A DNA stretch of 64,000 nucleotides, from contig NZ_JOFS01000007.1 of NCBI RefSeq assembly GCF_000719285.1, forward strand, positions 124,001 to 188,000, written 5' to 3'. How positions within the stretch are numbered: the first letter of the stretch is position 1; each line of letters begins with the position of its first letter. This DNA comes from Streptomyces bicolor. Its GTDB lineage: Bacteria > Actinomycetota > Actinomycetes > Streptomycetales > Streptomycetaceae. Below the pieces are notes generated by a model, which did no database searches, was not told the origin of the DNA, and saw only the letters and a program-made list of their open reading frames with translations. The translations under genes were made by a program, and so were the position numbers. This document shows, piece after piece, positions 38,181 to 48,957 of this stretch.

Positions 38181-40195
38181 CCGCGCCGCGCACCCCCAAG
38201 ATTCCGTACGGCGGCGATCACAACCCCGAGCAGTGGCCGGAACCGGTGTGGGACGACGACCACCGCCTGTTCACGCGGGCCCGCATCGACACCCTCACCG
38301 TCGGCGTCTTCTCCTGGTCCCTCACCCAGCCGGCCCCCGGCACCTACGACTTCACGATCCTCGACCGCATCCTCGACCGCGCCGCCGCAGAGAACCGCCA
38401 GGTCTGCCTGGCCACCGGCACCGCGGCCCTCCCGCCCTGGCTCGCGAAGCGGCACCCGGACGTCAACCGCACCGACTTCGAGGGCCGCCGCCACCGCTAC
38501 GGCCAGCGCCACAACTTCTGCCCCAGCTCACCGGCGTACCGCGAATACGCCACGGCGATGGCGTCCCGCCTCGCCGAACGCTACGCGGGCCACCCGGCCC
38601 TGCTCGCCTGGCACATCAACAACGAGTACGGCGGAGCCTGTTACTGCGACCTGTGCGCCGAGGCATTCAGGGAATGGCTGCAGAACAGATACGGCACCCT
38701 CGACGCCCTCAACGACGCCTGGTGGACGACCTTCTGGTCCCACCGCTACACCGACTGGGTCGAGATCGAGCCCCCGAACGCCCTCACCGAGCACTGGCGC
38801 GGCCCCGACCACACCGCCTTCCAGGGCATCACCCTGGACTACTTCCGCTTCACCACCGACGCCCTCCTCGGCTGCTTCCTCGCCGAGAAGGAGGTGATCC
38901 GCGCCCATGACCCGGACACCCCGGTCACCACCAACTTCATGGGCATGTTTCGCCCCCTCGACTACCACCGCTGGGCGCCCCACCTCGACTTCGCCTCCTG
39001 GGACAGCTACCCGCCCCTCGACGCCCCGCCCACCTGGCCCGCCCTCGCCCACGACCTGATGCGCGGCCTCAAGGACGGCGCCCCCTTCTGGCTGATGGAA
39101 CAGACCCCGTCCACGACCGCCTGCCGTGACGTCAACCCCCTGCGCCGCCCCGGCGAACTCCGCCTCGCCACCTTCCAGGCCATCGCGCACGGCGCCGACG
39201 CAGCCCTCTACTTCCAGATGCGCGCGTCCCGCGGCGCCTGCGAGAAGTACCACGGCGCGGTCATCGGCCACGCGGGGCGGGACGACACCCGGGTATTTCG
39301 TGAAGTGGCAGAACTGGGACGGGAGTTGGAGGCGCTGGGCGACGCGACCCTCGGCGCGCGCACCCCGGCCCGCACCGCCCTGCTCTTCGACTGGGACAGC
39401 TGGTGGGCCCTGGAGATCTCCGACGGCCCTTCTCGACTGGTCAAGTACCAGGAGGTGGTCCACGCCTACTACCGGGCGGCCCGTGAGGCCGGGGCGGACG
39501 TGGACGTCGTCCCGGTCACGGTTGATCCGACCGGATACGACGTGGTCCTCGCCCCGGTCCTGCACATGATCAAGGGTGACCTGAGGGAGCGGCTCGAAGC
39601 CGTCGCCGCACGCGGCGGCACGGTCCTGACGACCTTCCTCTCCGGCCGTGTCGACGAACACGACCGCGCCTTCCTCGCCGACGCCCCCGGTCCGCTCGCG
39701 CCCCTCATGGGAGTCCGCGTCGACGAATGGGACGCGCGACCGCCTCAGGTCGTCCAGCCTGTCCAGCTGGGGGAGCTGACCTGCGAGGCCCGTCTGGTCT
39801 TCGAGATCGTGCTGCCGCGCGGCGCGGAGCCGGTCGGCACCTACGGTGCCGACTTCTATGCGGGCACGCCGGCCGTGACCCGTCATGCCTACGGTCAGGG
39901 TGAGGGCTGGTATGTCGCGACCGACCTCGACCAGCCCGGCGTCGCCTGGGTCGTCCGCCGGATCCTGGCCCGCCATGACCTCCTCGGCCCCTACGCCGAC
40001 CATCCGGCCGTCGAGACGGCGACCCGTGTCGCCCCCGACGGCACCCGCCTCCTCTTCCTCCTCAACCACGCCCCGGAACCGGCCCGGCTCACCGCCCACA
40101 CCACCGCCACCGACCTGCTGACCGGCAAGCGGGTCGAGGACGGCGAACCACTCACCCTCGACCCGCTCGGCACAGCAGTCCTGCGGATTCAGTAG
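38177..40195 (+). CDS. GH42 beta-galactosidase (or alpha-L-arabinopyranosidase)
   Basis: 672 residues from ATG at 38177, overlapping the previous stop (ATGA). The GH42 TIM barrel starts [18 protein letters not shown] and contains the acid/base Glu in [17 protein letters not shown], whose cysteines belong to the GH42 zinc cluster, and the nucleophile Glu in [17 protein letters not shown]. The trimerisation and C-terminal beta domains follow. No signal peptide: it acts inside on imported oligosaccharides. GH42 enzymes hydrolyse beta-galactosides or alpha-L-arabinopyranosides. Its 3' end overlaps the convergent GH67 gene by seven bases. Confidence 0.92.
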   Translation: MTAPRTPKIPYGGDHNPEQWPEPVWDDDHRLFTRARIDTLTVGVFSWSLTQPAPGTYDFTILDRILDRAAAENRQVCLATGTAALPPWLAKRHPDVNRTDFEGRRHRYGQRHNFCPSSPAYREYATAMASRLAERYAGHPALLAWHINNEYGGACYCDLCAEAFREWLQNRYGTLDALNDAWWTTFWSHRYTDWVEIEPPNALTEHWRGPDHTAFQGITLDYFRFTTDALLGCFLAEKEVIRAHDPDTPVTTNFMGMFRPLDYHRWAPHLDFASWDSYPPLDAPPTWPALAHDLMRGLKDGAPFWLMEQTPSTTACRDVNPLRRPGELRLATFQAIAHGADAALYFQMRASRGACEKYHGAVIGHAGRDDTRVFREVAELGRELEALGDATLGARTPARTALLFDWDSWWALEISDGPSRLVKYQEVVHAYYRAAREAGADVDVVPVTVDPTGYDVVLAPVLHMIKGDLRERLEAVAARGGTVLTTFLSGRVDEHDRAFLADAPGPLAPLMGVRVDEWDARPPQVVQPVQLGELTCEARLVFEIVLPRGAEPVGTYGADFYAGTPAVTRHAYGQGEGWYVATDLDQPGVAWVVRRILARHDLLGPYADHPAVETATRVAPDGTRLLFLLNHAPEPARLTAHTTATDLLTGKRVEDGEPLTLDPLGTAVLRIQ

Positions 40196-42165
40196 ATGCG
40201 CCGCCCATGTGCGTCGGCCACACCAGACTTGCGCAGAAAGTAGCTGTTGATCTGGTCGCGCCACTCGCGTGCACTGCGGAGCTGCTCCTCGAAGCGCTCC
40301 GTCACCCGCGCGTGGCGTGCCGGGTCCACGAGCCCGGCCAGCGAGGCCCACCCCTCGCGGGCCTTCTCCACCTCTTCCACGCCCTCGAAGTGCGTGTCGT
40401 ATATGTGCTGGATCACCGTCTTCCCACTCCGAAGCACGTGGTCGTACGACACGTGGTGGAAGAACAGCAGCAGCTCGTCCGGACAGGTCTCCGGCGACTC
40501 GAACACCTTGGCCCACGCCGGTGCGTACTGGCCCGCATACCCGGTGCCCGTCGCCACGCTGCGGTCGACGCCGATGCCGTCGCGGTCGGCGAAGTGGTAG
40601 GTGCCCCACGGGCTGTACTCGTAGCCGTCGACGCTCGGCCCGTAATGGTGACCGGGCTGTACCATCCAGCCCACCCCGAGCGGCGCGGTGTACTTCTCGT
40701 ACGTCTTCCAGGAGCCGGCCAGCACCGCAGACACCCCGGCCTCCAGCCGGGCGCCCTCCTCGGTCCTCTCGGGCGTGAAGGTCAGCCTGATCCACTCATC
40801 CAGGAACCGGTAGGGATTCGCGTCCGGTTGCCAGGCCAGCCGCCCGAAGGTGTACAGGTTCGCCTGGGCCAGCGGATGGCCGGTCCAGAAAGGGTCGTCA
40901 CCGACGTTGGACACGGCGACGAGACCCCCGCGCGCCAACTCCCCTACGGCCGCACCCGCTTCGGGACGGAACCGCAGCACCTCGCTCCACATCGGCCCCA
41001 GCCAGCACACATGCCGCTGCTGCCCGGTGTACTCCTGCGTGGCCTGCACCTCCACCGCGAGCCGGGTGCGCGGCATCGCGCCGATCAGCGGCGAGACCGG
41101 CTCGCGCACCTGGAAGTCCATCGGCCCGTGCTTGACCTGGAGCACGGCGTTGTCGAAGAACTGCCCGTCCAGCGGCACGAAATGGTCGTACGCGGCCCGC
41201 GCCCGGTCCGTCGTCCGGTCCCGCCAGTCCTGGCGGTGGTTGTAGACGAACGCCCGCCAGTGCACCGTGCCCCCATGCGGGTCCAGGGCCGCGGCCAGCA
41301 TGTTCGCGCCGTCCGCGTGGCTGCGGCCGTACGCGAACGGCCCGGGCTGTCCCTCGGAGTCGGCCTTCACGACGTACCCGCCGAAGTCGGGGATCACCTC
41401 GTACACCCTCGAGGTCGTCTCCGCCCACCAGCCCCGCACGCCCTCGTCCAGCGGATCGGCCGTGGACAGTCCGCCGAGCACCATCGGCGCGGCGAAGGTG
41501 ACCGACAGATGGACGCGGATGCCGTACGGCCGGAGCGCGTCCGCGATCGCGGCGACCTCACCGATCCGGTCCGTGAGCAGATGGGCCTCGGTCTCGTGCA
41601 CGTTGACGTTGTTCACGGCCACGGCATTGATCCCGCAGGCCGCCAGCAGCCTGCCGTACGCCCCCACCCGCCCCAGCAGCTCACCGCGCGCCCGCCCGTC
41701 CGTCCAGAACAGCGACCCGCCCGCGTATCCGCGCTCCACCTGGCCCATGACCGGATGCACGGCCACGTTGTCCCAGTGATCGAGCATGCGCAGCGCCGAC
41801 GCGGGTCGGTGCTCCTCAGGTCCGTACGAGCCCTGGAACGCCGCTTCCCGGAGCCGTACGACATGGAACAGGCCGTACAGCAGCCCGGGCCCCCCGCACG
41901 CGGCGACGGTCGTACGGCCGGCACCGCGCTCGAAGGTGAACGCCTCGCCGCCGCTGCCGCTCTCGGCGCCGGTCAGCTCCAATACCAGGTCGTACGGCCC
42001 GGCGGCCGCGTCGCGCTCGACGCGACCGCCGAACCGGGCGCAGGCCTCCGCCACTTCCGCGTGCACCGTGTCCACCAGGGGACCCGAGCCGCGGATCAGG
42101 GTCCGCCGGGTGCCGATCGGCCGGAACGCCTCGTCCGGCAGCCAGGCCGGATCGACACCCTGCAT
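40189..42165 (-). CDS. GH67 alpha-glucuronidase
   Basis: 658 residues; ATG at 42165 with GGGGGT nearby. The family pattern is full length: [57 protein letters not shown], the general-acid Glu in [20 protein letters not shown], the base Asp in [12 protein letters not shown] and Glu in [13 protein letters not shown]67 removes 4-O-methylglucuronic acid from the nonreducing end of aldouronic acids from glucuronoxylan. It has no signal peptide, so it works on imported fragments. It starts 37 bases after the GH92 stop, so it is probably in the GH92 operon. Confidence 0.95.
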   Translation of the reverse strand: MQGVDPAWLPDEAFRPIGTRRTLIRGSGPLVDTVHAEVAEACARFGGRVERDAAAGPYDLVLELTGAESGSGGEAFTFERGAGRTTVAACGGPGLLYGLFHVVRLREAAFQGSYGPEEHRPASALRMLDHWDNVAVHPVMGQVERGYAGGSLFWTDGRARGELLGRVGAYGRLLAACGINAVAVNNVNVHETEAHLLTDRIGEVAAIADALRPYGIRVHLSVTFAAPMVLGGLSTADPLDEGVRGWWAETTSRVYEVIPDFGGYVVKADSEGQPGPFAYGRSHADGANMLAAALDPHGGTVHWRAFVYNHRQDWRDRTTDRARAAYDHFVPLDGQFFDNAVLQVKHGPMDFQVREPVSPLIGAMPRTRLAVEVQATQEYTGQQRHVCWLGPMWSEVLRFRPEAGAAVGELARGGLVAVSNVGDDPFWTGHPLAQANLYTFGRLAWQPDANPYRFLDEWIRLTFTPERTEEGARLEAGVSAVLAGSWKTYEKYTAPLGVGWMVQPGHHYGPSVDGYEYSPWGTYHFADRDGIGVDRSVATGTGYAGQYAPAWAKVFESPETCPDELLLFFHHVSYDHVLRSGKTVIQHIYDTHFEGVEEVEKAREGWASLAGLVDPARHARVTERFEEQLRSAREWRDQINSYFLRKSGVADAHGRRIY

Positions 42166-42202
42166 GAGACCCCCAATGCACCCGCTGCTCCAATTCGCCT
42201 GC

Positions 42203-45200
42203 TCAGGCGAGCAGTTCGACCTCCGAGAGCACCGCCTCGCCGTCGAGCACCAGGCGGTACTTCCCGTACGTACCCGGGGACCCCACGGTGAACGCCCGTG
42301 TCTGCCGGTCCCATGCGAAGGACTGCCCGGAGCGCTCGTCGAGGGTCTGCCAGGTGGTGCCGTCGCCAGACCCCTGGAGCTTCCAGCCGGTCGGCGCCTT
42401 CGTCCGGTCCGACGGCGACGTCAGGGTGTACTGCACGGCCTTGGCGCCCTCGGACACGGGCAGATCCACCGAAGTGACGCTCGCCTGGGTCGCCGAGGTG
42501 TTGTCGAACAGCTCCCCGTCACCCTTCAGCACGTCCGCCCGAGGCGTCGGTACCTTGTCGTCCTGGGTGATCGACACGGGCGCCGCGTTCTTGCCGGTGC
42601 CCCAGGAAGAGGGCCGCGGACCCATGTCGAACTCCAGAACGCCGCCCTTCGCGATCACCGAGTGAGGCAGCGAAGACCACTTCCACGGAACGCCGTTGAC
42701 CTTCAGGCCCTGCACGTACACATTGCGGGCGCTGTTCTTCGGTGCCTTGACGACCAGCTCGCGGCCGTTCTCCAGATGGACGGTCGCCTTGGTGAACAGG
42801 GGCGACCCGATGGCGTACTCACCACTGCCCATCACCAGCGGGTAGAAGCCCAGCGCGGAGAACAGGAACCAGGCCGACTGCTCGCCGTTGTCCTCGTCAC
42901 CGTGGTAGCCCTGCCCGATCTCGCTGCCGACGTACAGCCGCGACAGCACCTCACGGACGTTCCTCTGCGCCTTCCAGGGCTGCCCGGCCGCGTCGTACAT
43001 GTAGATGGCGTGGTGGGCGACCTGGTTGGAGTGGCCGTACATGCCCATCCGGACGTCCCGCGCCTCGGTCATCTCGTGGATGACACCGCCGTAGGAGCCG
43101 ACGAAGTCGGGCGAGGCCGTCTCCGGGGTGGCGAAGTACTCGTCGAGCTTGTCGGCGAGCCCGCTCCGGCCGCCGTACAGGTTCGCCAGGCCCCGGCTGT
43201 CCTGCGGGGCGGTGAAGGCGTAGCCCCACCCGTTCGTCTCCGTGTAGTCGTAGCCCCACACCCGCGGGTCGTACGTCGAGGACTCGACGCGCCAGTCACC
43301 CTTCTCGTCCCGGCCCTGGAAGAAGCCTGCCTCGGAGTCGAAGAGGTTCACATAGTCCCGGGCACGGTTGAGGAAGTACTCCGACTCCTCCATGTACCGC
43401 TTGTCGCCGGTCTTCTTGTACAGGGCCTGGCCCATCCGTGCGATGCCGTAGTCGTTGAGGTAGCCCTCCAGCGCCCACGACAGGCCCTCGTGCGTCTCGG
43501 TGCTCGTGTAGCCGAGGAACGGCGAGGTCGCCATGCCCTTGCGGCCGACACCGGACGACGGAGGTACGACGGTCGCGTTCTTCACGGCCGCGTCGTACGC
43601 CGACTTCGCGTCGAAGCCGACGCCCTTGACGTAGGCGTCCGCGAAGGCGACGTCCGAGGAGGTGCCGGTCATCAGGTCCGCGTACCCGGGGGAGGACCAG
43701 CGGGAGGTCCAGCCGCCGTCCTTGTACTGCTGCACGAACCCGTCGACCATCTCGCCGGCCTGGCTCGGCGTCAGCAGTGAGTACGCCGGCCAGGTCGTGC
43801 GGTACGTGTCCCAGAAACCGTTGTTGACGTACACCTTGCCCTCCACGATCTTCGCGCCGGTGTGCGTCGGGGTGTCGGGGTTCGGCATCGGGGAGAACGG
43901 CGACGCGTACCGGTACGTCGAACCGACCTTCTCGAAGCCGGAGTTGGGGTACAGGTACAGCCGGTACAGGCTGGAGTACAGCGTCGTCAGCTGGTCCGGC
44001 GTCGCGCCCTCCACCTCGACCTTGCCGAGCAGCCGGTCCCACTGGCGCTGGGCGCGCGACTTCACGGTGTCGAAGGAGGTGCCGTCGGGGATCTCCTGGC
44101 GCAGGTTGTCCTTCGCCTGGTCGATGCTGATGAGGGACGTGGCGAGGCGGAGCGTGACGGTCCGGTCGTCGCCGGCGTCGAAGCGCAGGTGTCCCTTCAC
44201 CCCGCCGGCGGAGCCCTCGGTGACGGGCTTGTCGAACACGCCGTACACGAACAACCGGGTCGCCCCCGTCGACAGCCCGGACTTCACGTCCGAGTAGCCG
44301 GTGACGATCCCGTTCTCCTTGTCGAGCGTGAGCCCCGCCTGGTCCGTCACATTGTCGAAGAGGACGCTCGCGTCGTCACCCGGATAGGTGAAGCGCAGCA
44401 CCGCCGCGTGGTCGGTCGGCGCCATCTCCGCCTTCAGCCCGTTCTCGAACCGGACCCCGTAGTAGTACGGCCGTGCCGTCTCGTTCTCGTGCCGGAAGGC
44501 GAGCTCGCGCGCCTCGCGCCCGGTGTCCGGGGTGCCGGAGGCCGCCGAGGGCATCACCTGGAAGGTCTGCCGGTCGCCCATCCAGGGGCTCGGCTCATGG
44601 CTGGCGCTGAACGCCTGGATCGTCGGCAGGTTGTCGTCGTTGTTCGAGCGGGCGTAGTCGTACAGCCAGCTCAGCGAGCCCGCGTTCGTCACCGGCGTCC
44701 AGAAGTTGAAGCCCTGCGGCACGGCCGTCGCCGGGAAGTTGTTGCCGCGCGAGAAACCGCCGCTGGAGAGCGTGCCGCGGGTGGTGAGCGCGTAGTCGGA
44801 CGGGTGGGCCTTCGGCTTCTCCGGCGCGACGGTCTTCAACGTGATGTCGTCCAGCCAGCCCCGGAACTTCGCCGGGCCCTTGGGGGAGTCGTACGCCACG
44901 AGGATCCGGTCGACGGTCTTGCCCGCCGCGACCGAGCCGATCCGCGAGGCGACGTGGTTCCACTGGTTGACGTACAGCACCTTGGCCGCGCCCTGCCCGC
45001 GCGGCGACAGCGGGAAGCCGTGCTGGTCGGTGGCGCCCAGGTCGCTGAGGTGGGTGCCGTCGGTGAAGGCGAGGTCGACGGAGACGTTCGTGGCGTCGTA
45101 GTCGAGGTCGCGGTCCGCCATCGACGGGAAGACGCGGTAGGACAGGCGGGTGTCGCGGCCGACGGCCACGTTCACGTCGTAGACCTTGTTGTACGAGTAC

Positions 45201-46009
45201 GCCCGCCCGTCCGCCGTGTGCCGGCCGGCGTAGCGCAGCGCCCGCTTGCCGGTGAAGCCGGCGCCCGCCTTCGCGGTGGGGGAGCCGCTCGGTCCGCGGT
45301 CGACGAGGGAGAGCATGTCCTGTGGGACCGGGCCTTCGCTGCCGCCCGTGGAGAACTGGACGTCGGCGAGCTGGAGGATGCCGGAGGCGCCGTTGTTCTC
45401 GGTGACTTCCAGCCGGAAGTACTGGTATTCGGCCGGTTCCGCGAGGTCGTACGTCTTTGTCTGGAACCGTTCGGTGAAGGATTCGTCCGAGCGGGTGTCG
45501 AGGGTCTTCCACTCCTTGCCGTCCGTGGAGCCCTGCAGGGTCCAGTCCCGGGGGTCGCGCTCGGCGTAGTCATTGGCCGAGGTGAGCGCGTATTTCGCTA
45601 TTCGGGCCGGTTTGTCCAGGTCGAATTCCACCCACCCGGTGGGCTCGAAGACCAGCCACTTGCTGCTCGACTCCCCGTCGACGAGGTTCTCCTTCACCTC
45701 CCCGCCGCCGGTGTTCTCGCCGTTCGCCCGCACGTCCGTGACATGGTCGGTCACATTGCCCGGAATGCCGCTGCTGTAGCCGCCGTCGACGCCCGAGGCG
45801 CGCTTGGTGCCGTCCGGCGCGGTGTCGACGGTATTGAGCCAGTCGGGTGCCGGGTCGCCGGCCTCGAACGAGGACGCGAACCCCCGGTCGGCCGCCGCGG
45901 GTGCCTGAGGCAGGGCGACCGCCGCGCCCTGCGAGCCCACGGCCACACAAAAGGCGGTCGCCGACACGACCGCCGTACCCCATCTGTGCCGAGCTCTCTG
46001 CTGCTTCAA
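42203..46009 (-). CDS. Secreted GH92 exo-alpha-mannosidase with N- and C-terminal discoidin-like domains
   Basis: 1268 residues. TTG at 46009 is chosen: GGAGGG lies seven bases before it and the signal peptide then starts with basic [10 protein letters not shown] followed by [20 protein letters not shown]; the frame extends 12 codons further up without support. Residues ~90-235 form an F5/8C-like domain ([35 protein letters not shown]). The GH92 fold occupies ~420-1130 with [37 protein letters not shown] and the [15 protein letters not shown] catalytic block. A second F5/8C-like domain ([20 protein letters not shown]) ends the protein. GH92 enzymes cleave alpha-mannosides, Ca-dependent. An alpha-mannosidase is unexpected in a xylan-type locus. 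Confidence 0.93.
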   Translation of the reverse strand: MKQQRARHRWGTAVVSATAFCVAVGSQGAAVALPQAPAAADRGFASSFEAGDPAPDWLNTVDTAPDGTKRASGVDGGYSSGIPGNVTDHVTDVRANGENTGGGEVKENLVDGESSSKWLVFEPTGWVEFDLDKPARIAKYALTSANDYAERDPRDWTLQGSTDGKEWKTLDTRSDESFTERFQTKTYDLAEPAEYQYFRLEVTENNGASGILQLADVQFSTGGSEGPVPQDMLSLVDRGPSGSPTAKAGAGFTGKRALRYAGRHTADGRAYSYNKVYDVNVAVGRDTRLSYRVFPSMADRDLDYDATNVSVDLAFTDGTHLSDLGATDQHGFPLSPRGQGAAKVLYVNQWNHVASRIGSVAAGKTVDRILVAYDSPKGPAKFRGWLDDITLKTVAPEKPKAHPSDYALTTRGTLSSGGFSRGNNFPATAVPQGFNFWTPVTNAGSLSWLYDYARSNNDDNLPTIQAFSASHEPSPWMGDRQTFQVMPSAASGTPDTGREARELAFRHENETARPYYYGVRFENGLKAEMAPTDHAAVLRFTYPGDDASVLFDNVTDQAGLTLDKENGIVTGYSDVKSGLSTGATRLFVYGVFDKPVTEGSAGGVKGHLRFDAGDDRTVTLRLATSLISIDQAKDNLRQEIPDGTSFDTVKSRAQRQWDRLLGKVEVEGATPDQLTTLYSSLYRLYLYPNSGFEKVGSTYRYASPFSPMPNPDTPTHTGAKIVEGKVYVNNGFWDTYRTTWPAYSLLTPSQAGEMVDGFVQQYKDGGWTSRWSSPGYADLMTGTSSDVAFADAYVKGVGFDAKSAYDAAVKNATVVPPSSGVGRKGMATSPFLGYTSTETHEGLSWALEGYLNDYGIARMGQALYKKTGDKRYMEESEYFLNRARDYVNLFDSEAGFFQGRDEKGDWRVESSTYDPRVWGYDYTETNGWGYAFTAPQDSRGLANLYGGRSGLADKLDEYFATPETASPDFVGSYGGVIHEMTEARDVRMGMYGHSNQVAHHAIYMYDAAGQPWKAQRNVREVLSRLYVGSEIGQGYHGDEDNGEQSAWFLFSALGFYPLVMGSGEYAIGSPLFTKATVHLENGRELVVKAPKNSARNVYVQGLKVNGVPWKWSSLPHSVIAKGGVLEFDMGPRPSSWGTGKNAAPVSITQDDKVPTPRADVLKGDGELFDNTSATQASVTSVDLPVSEGAKAVQYTLTSPSDRTKAPTGWKLQGSGDGTTWQTLDERSGQSFAWDRQTRAFTVGSPGTYGKYRLVLDGEAVLSEVELLA

Positions 46010-46031
46010 CGGGTACCCTCCCTGCGCACGG

Positions 46032-46043
46032 GACAACGTTGTC
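46032..46043. promoter_or_regulatory. LacI-family operator-like palindrome before GH92 (copy 2)
   Basis: GACAACGTTGTC, 23 bases before the GH92 start. On the minus strand it overlaps TTGACA. Same sequence as 32687-32698. Confidence 0.75.
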
Positions 46044-46289
46044 AACTTCGCTGCGCAAGGATCAGTTGTGGCTCAAGTGCCGAGTATTGTCAAGGGCGTT
46101 GCCTGTGGCTTTCGGGGCCTATGCCGCGGATTTTTCCGGCAAGCGGCGCACAGGCCACTCATATTTCCGCGAGGTCTCAACTCGGAAAAGACCACCGGCC
46201 AACCTTGCATTCGATCTTGCTCCGCTGGCGGGAAGTGGACTATACCTGTCGGCACTTCACATGATTCCGCACTTCCTGCACGACCCCAG
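46044..46289. other. Upstream region of GH92, no gene seen
   Basis: About 245 bases of somewhat lower GC content. No open frame with a ribosome site, hairpin or operator was recognised apart from the LacI-type palindrome at its left edge. Confidence 0.5.
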
Positions 46290-46360
46290 CTAGGTCCTGT
46301 CGTCAGATTCCCGCCTGCCAGGCGTCGCCGGGCAGGCGGGAATGTGGCGACAGGACCTAG
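46290..46360. mobile_element. MITE-like inverted-repeat element with CTAG target duplication
   Basis: CTAG at 46290-46293 and 46357-46360 flank a 63-bp element. Its arms GTCCTGTCGTCAGATTCCCG CCTGCC (46294-46319) and the reverse complement at 46331-46356 pair over 26 bp with two mismatches, with an 11-base loop. A 4-bp CTAG duplication is typical of IS5-group insertions. It carries no gene and would need a transposase in trans. Confidence 0.7.
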
Positions 46361-46428
46361 GACCCGATCGCGGTGCCGGGGAGGATCCGGTTCACCGCCT
46401 GAGTCCTGGAGAAGGCGAGGACTTGAGC

Positions 46429-47868
46429 ATGGGATCCACGACCACCGAGAACAACGGCGACGCAGGTGTCGGCCGTCGCGATCTGATCAAGCGGTCCGCC
46501 GCACTCGGTCTGATCTCCGTACCCACGATGAGCTTCCTCTCCGCCTGCGCCAGCGGCGGCGGAGACGGTGACAAGGTCGACAAGGGCGAGAAGACCGAGC
46601 AGAACCCGCTCGGCGTCAACGAGAAGGCGGCCATGGAGGCCGTCATCTTCGACGGCGGCTTCGGCACCCAGTACGTCGAGGACGCGATAAAGGACTACGA
46701 GAGGTCCTTCGGCAAGGTCAAGTTCACGGCCACTCAGGACATCCAGCCCCTGCTCCAGCCCCGCCTGGTCGGCGGCAACCCGCCGGACGTGATCGACAAC
46801 TCCGGAGCAAAGGCGATGGACGCCGCGACCCTGATCTCCAAGGATCAGCTCGCCGACCTCACCCCGCTGCTGGACGCCCCGTCCTTCGACGATCCGGGCA
46901 AGAAGGTCCGGGACATCCTCGTTCCCGGCACCATCGAAATGGGCCAGTACGGCGACGACAAGTGTTATCGCCTGAACTACGCCTTCACCACGTTCGGCGT
47001 CTGGTACTCCAAGAAGCTGCTCGACGACAATGGCTGGGAGTATCCGAAGACCTGGGACGAGATGCTCGCCCTGTGTGCGAAGGCGAAGAAGAAGGGCATC
47101 GCCGGCTGGACGTACGCCGGCAAGCACCCGTACTACATCCCGTTCACGCTCTACCCGTTCATCGCCAAGATCGGCGGGTGGGACGTGATGAAGAGCATCG
47201 ACAACCTGGAGCCCAATGCGTGGAAGCAGGACGCGGTCAAGAAGGCGTTCGACGCGTATTACGAGCTCGCCGCCAAGGGATACGTCCTCAAGGGCACGCC
47301 GGGCCTGGACCACATCCAGTCGCAGACCCAGTGGACCAAGGGCAAGGCCGTGTTCATCCCGAACGGTTCATGGGTGGAGAACGAGGCCGCGCCGACCACG
47401 CCCAAGGACTTCGAGATGACGATGGCCCCCCCGTCCAGCCTCGACGCCTCCGACAAGATGCCCTTCGAGACCATCTGGGCCCAGGCCGGTGAGCCGTTCA
47501 TCGTCCCCCAGCAGGCGAAGAACGTCGACGGCGGCATGGAGCTGCTGCGCATCATGCTCAGCAAGAAGCACGCCCAGAACTTCGCCAAGCTCGTCAAGTC
47601 CCTCACCTGTGTGCAGGGCGCGACCGAGGGCATGTCGCTGCCGCCCGGCCTGGCCTCGTCGAGCGCCGCGCTCGACGCCGCGGGGGAGAACGTGGTGAAC
47701 CCGCGCCTGCCCGACTGGTACCAGACCTTGCACAAGGAGGACGTCGGCGGTGCGCTGGCCGAGATGATGGCCGGGCGGATGAAGCCCGACGAGGCGATCA
47801 CGAAGATCCAGGCCGCCGCCGACAAGACGGCCAAGGACGACTCCATCAAGAAGTACAAGCACGCCTGA
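46429..47868 (+). CDS. ngcE: NgcE: N-acetylglucosamine/diacetylchitobiose-binding lipoprotein
   Basis: 479 residues from ATG at 46429 (TTG at 46423 is an alternative). The signal GRRDLIKRSAALGLISVPTM is twin-arginine-like and ends in the lipobox LSAC, then a Gly/Asp/Lys linker. The binding domain includes FGKVKFTATQDIQPLLQPRL, GGNPPDVIDNSGAKAMDA, NYAFTTFGVWYSKKLLDDNG and PYYIPFTLYPFIAKIGGWD. I recognise the NgcE family; the S. coelicolor counterpart (SCO6005) binds N,N'-diacetylchitobiose as I recall. With NgcF and NgcG it imports chitin-derived sugar; the ATPase is expected elsewhere (MsiK). A MITE-like element lies 69 bases upstream and may have reshaped the promoter. Confidence 0.88.
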   Translation: MGSTTTENNGDAGVGRRDLIKRSAALGLISVPTMSFLSACASGGGDGDKVDKGEKTEQNPLGVNEKAAMEAVIFDGGFGTQYVEDAIKDYERSFGKVKFTATQDIQPLLQPRLVGGNPPDVIDNSGAKAMDAATLISKDQLADLTPLLDAPSFDDPGKKVRDILVPGTIEMGQYGDDKCYRLNYAFTTFGVWYSKKLLDDNGWEYPKTWDEMLALCAKAKKKGIAGWTYAGKHPYYIPFTLYPFIAKIGGWDVMKSIDNLEPNAWKQDAVKKAFDAYYELAAKGYVLKGTPGLDHIQSQTQWTKGKAVFIPNGSWVENEAAPTTPKDFEMTMAPPSSLDASDKMPFETIWAQAGEPFIVPQQAKNVDGGMELLRIMLSKKHAQNFAKLVKSLTCVQGATEGMSLPPGLASSSAALDAAGENVVNPRLPDWYQTLHKEDVGGALAEMMAGRMKPDEAITKIQAAADKTAKDDSIKKYKHA

Positions 47869-47915
47869 GTGCTCGCTTCGGGGCGAGAGGAGTACGAGCA
47901 TGGAGCGGGGCGAGT

Positions 47916-48935
47916 ATGGCGACTGAAAGCCGGGTGGTGACCAAGGGCACCGCGAGGCCCACACCGGGGAAGCCGGCCGGGCAGGGGGGCTTCAAGTCCT
48001 CGCCCCGCTATCGGACCTTCGTCAAGTACCGGTTCATCGCGGGGTTCCTGGCGGTGCCGCTGGCCCTCTACGCGGTGCTGGTCGTCTCGCCGTTCATCCA
48101 GACCTTCTACTACGCGCTGACGGACTGGACGGGCTACAGCAGCGACTTCACGATGGTCGGCTTCGACAACTTCAGCAAGTTGTTCGAGGACGACCTGTTC
48201 TGGAAGTCGCTGCAGCACAACCTCGTACTCCTCATCGGCATGCCGGTGCTCGCCATCGGGATGGGCCTGTTCTTCGCCTTCATGCTCAGCGCCGGCGGCC
48301 GGCACAAGCAGGGCCAGGCGGCCACCGGCGTCCGGGGCTCGAAGGGGTACAAGATCCTCTACTTCTTCCCCCAGGTGCTGTCGATCGCGATCGTCGCGGT
48401 CCTGTGGGGCAACATCTACAACCCGCAGGGCGGTCTGCTCAACGGCGTCCTGGACGCCCTCGGGCTCTCCTCCCTGGAGCAGAACTGGCTCGGCGACCCC
48501 GGCATCGCCCTGCTCTGTGTGCTCGCCGTGATGGTGTGGGCGAACGTCGGCTTCTACGTCGTGCTGTTCTCCGCGGCGATGGGCTCGATCCCCAAGGAGA
48601 TCTACGAGGCCGCCCTCCTGGACGGCGCGAGCCGGGTCACCACCTTCTTCCGGGTCACCCTGCCGCTGATCAGGGACAACATCCAGACCGCGTATGTGTA
48701 CGCGGGCATCATGGCGCTGGAGACCTCCTTCGCCTACGTCATGATCATGACGGTCAACCAGGGCGGGCCGGACCACTCGACGCTCGTGCTCCCGGTGTAC
48801 ATGTACAACAAGGCCTTCCGGGACGGGCAGGCCGGCTACGCCACCGCCGTGGGTGTGGCGATGCTCGTCGTCACCATGATCTTCGCGGTGCTCGCGCTGA
48901 GTATCGGCCGCCGCCGTGACCGGCTCGAATTCTGA
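47916..48935 (+). CDS. ngcF: NgcF: chitin-sugar ABC permease
   Basis: 339 residues; ATG at 47916. A 35-residue basic N-terminal tail precedes six membrane helices (FIAGFLAVPLALYAVLVVSP, NLVLLIGMPVLAIGMGLFFA, YFFPQVLSIAIVAVLWGNIY, IALLCVLAVMVWANVGFYVV, and two near the C-terminus). The coupling loop is YEAALLDGASRVTTFFRVTL. It belongs to the MalF-like class I sugar permeases. It lies 47 bases after ngcE and 22 before ngcG, forming an operon. The order SBP-permease-permease-ROK regulator matches S. coelicolor SCO6005-SCO6008 from memory. Confidence 0.88.
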   Translation: MATESRVVTKGTARPTPGKPAGQGGFKSSPRYRTFVKYRFIAGFLAVPLALYAVLVVSPFIQTFYYALTDWTGYSSDFTMVGFDNFSKLFEDDLFWKSLQHNLVLLIGMPVLAIGMGLFFAFMLSAGGRHKQGQAATGVRGSKGYKILYFFPQVLSIAIVAVLWGNIYNPQGGLLNGVLDALGLSSLEQNWLGDPGIALLCVLAVMVWANVGFYVVLFSAAMGSIPKEIYEAALLDGASRVTTFFRVTLPLIRDNIQTAYVYAGIMALETSFAYVMIMTVNQGGPDHSTLVLPVYMYNKAFRDGQAGYATAVGVAMLVVTMIFAVLALSIGRRRDRLEF

Positions 48936-48957
48936 GATGAGCGGGGAGAACGCAACG

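Noticed and set aside
46010..46045. ATG/ACG-like upstream start of GH92 at 46045
   Set aside because: The extra 12 codons would run through the operator and the GGAGGG site; TTG at 46009 gives a proper signal peptide and spacing.
46294..46356. Rho-independent terminator between GH92 and ngcE
   Set aside because: Both flanking genes point away from the hairpin, so nothing terminates here; the CTAG flanks and extended imperfect arms fit a MITE better.
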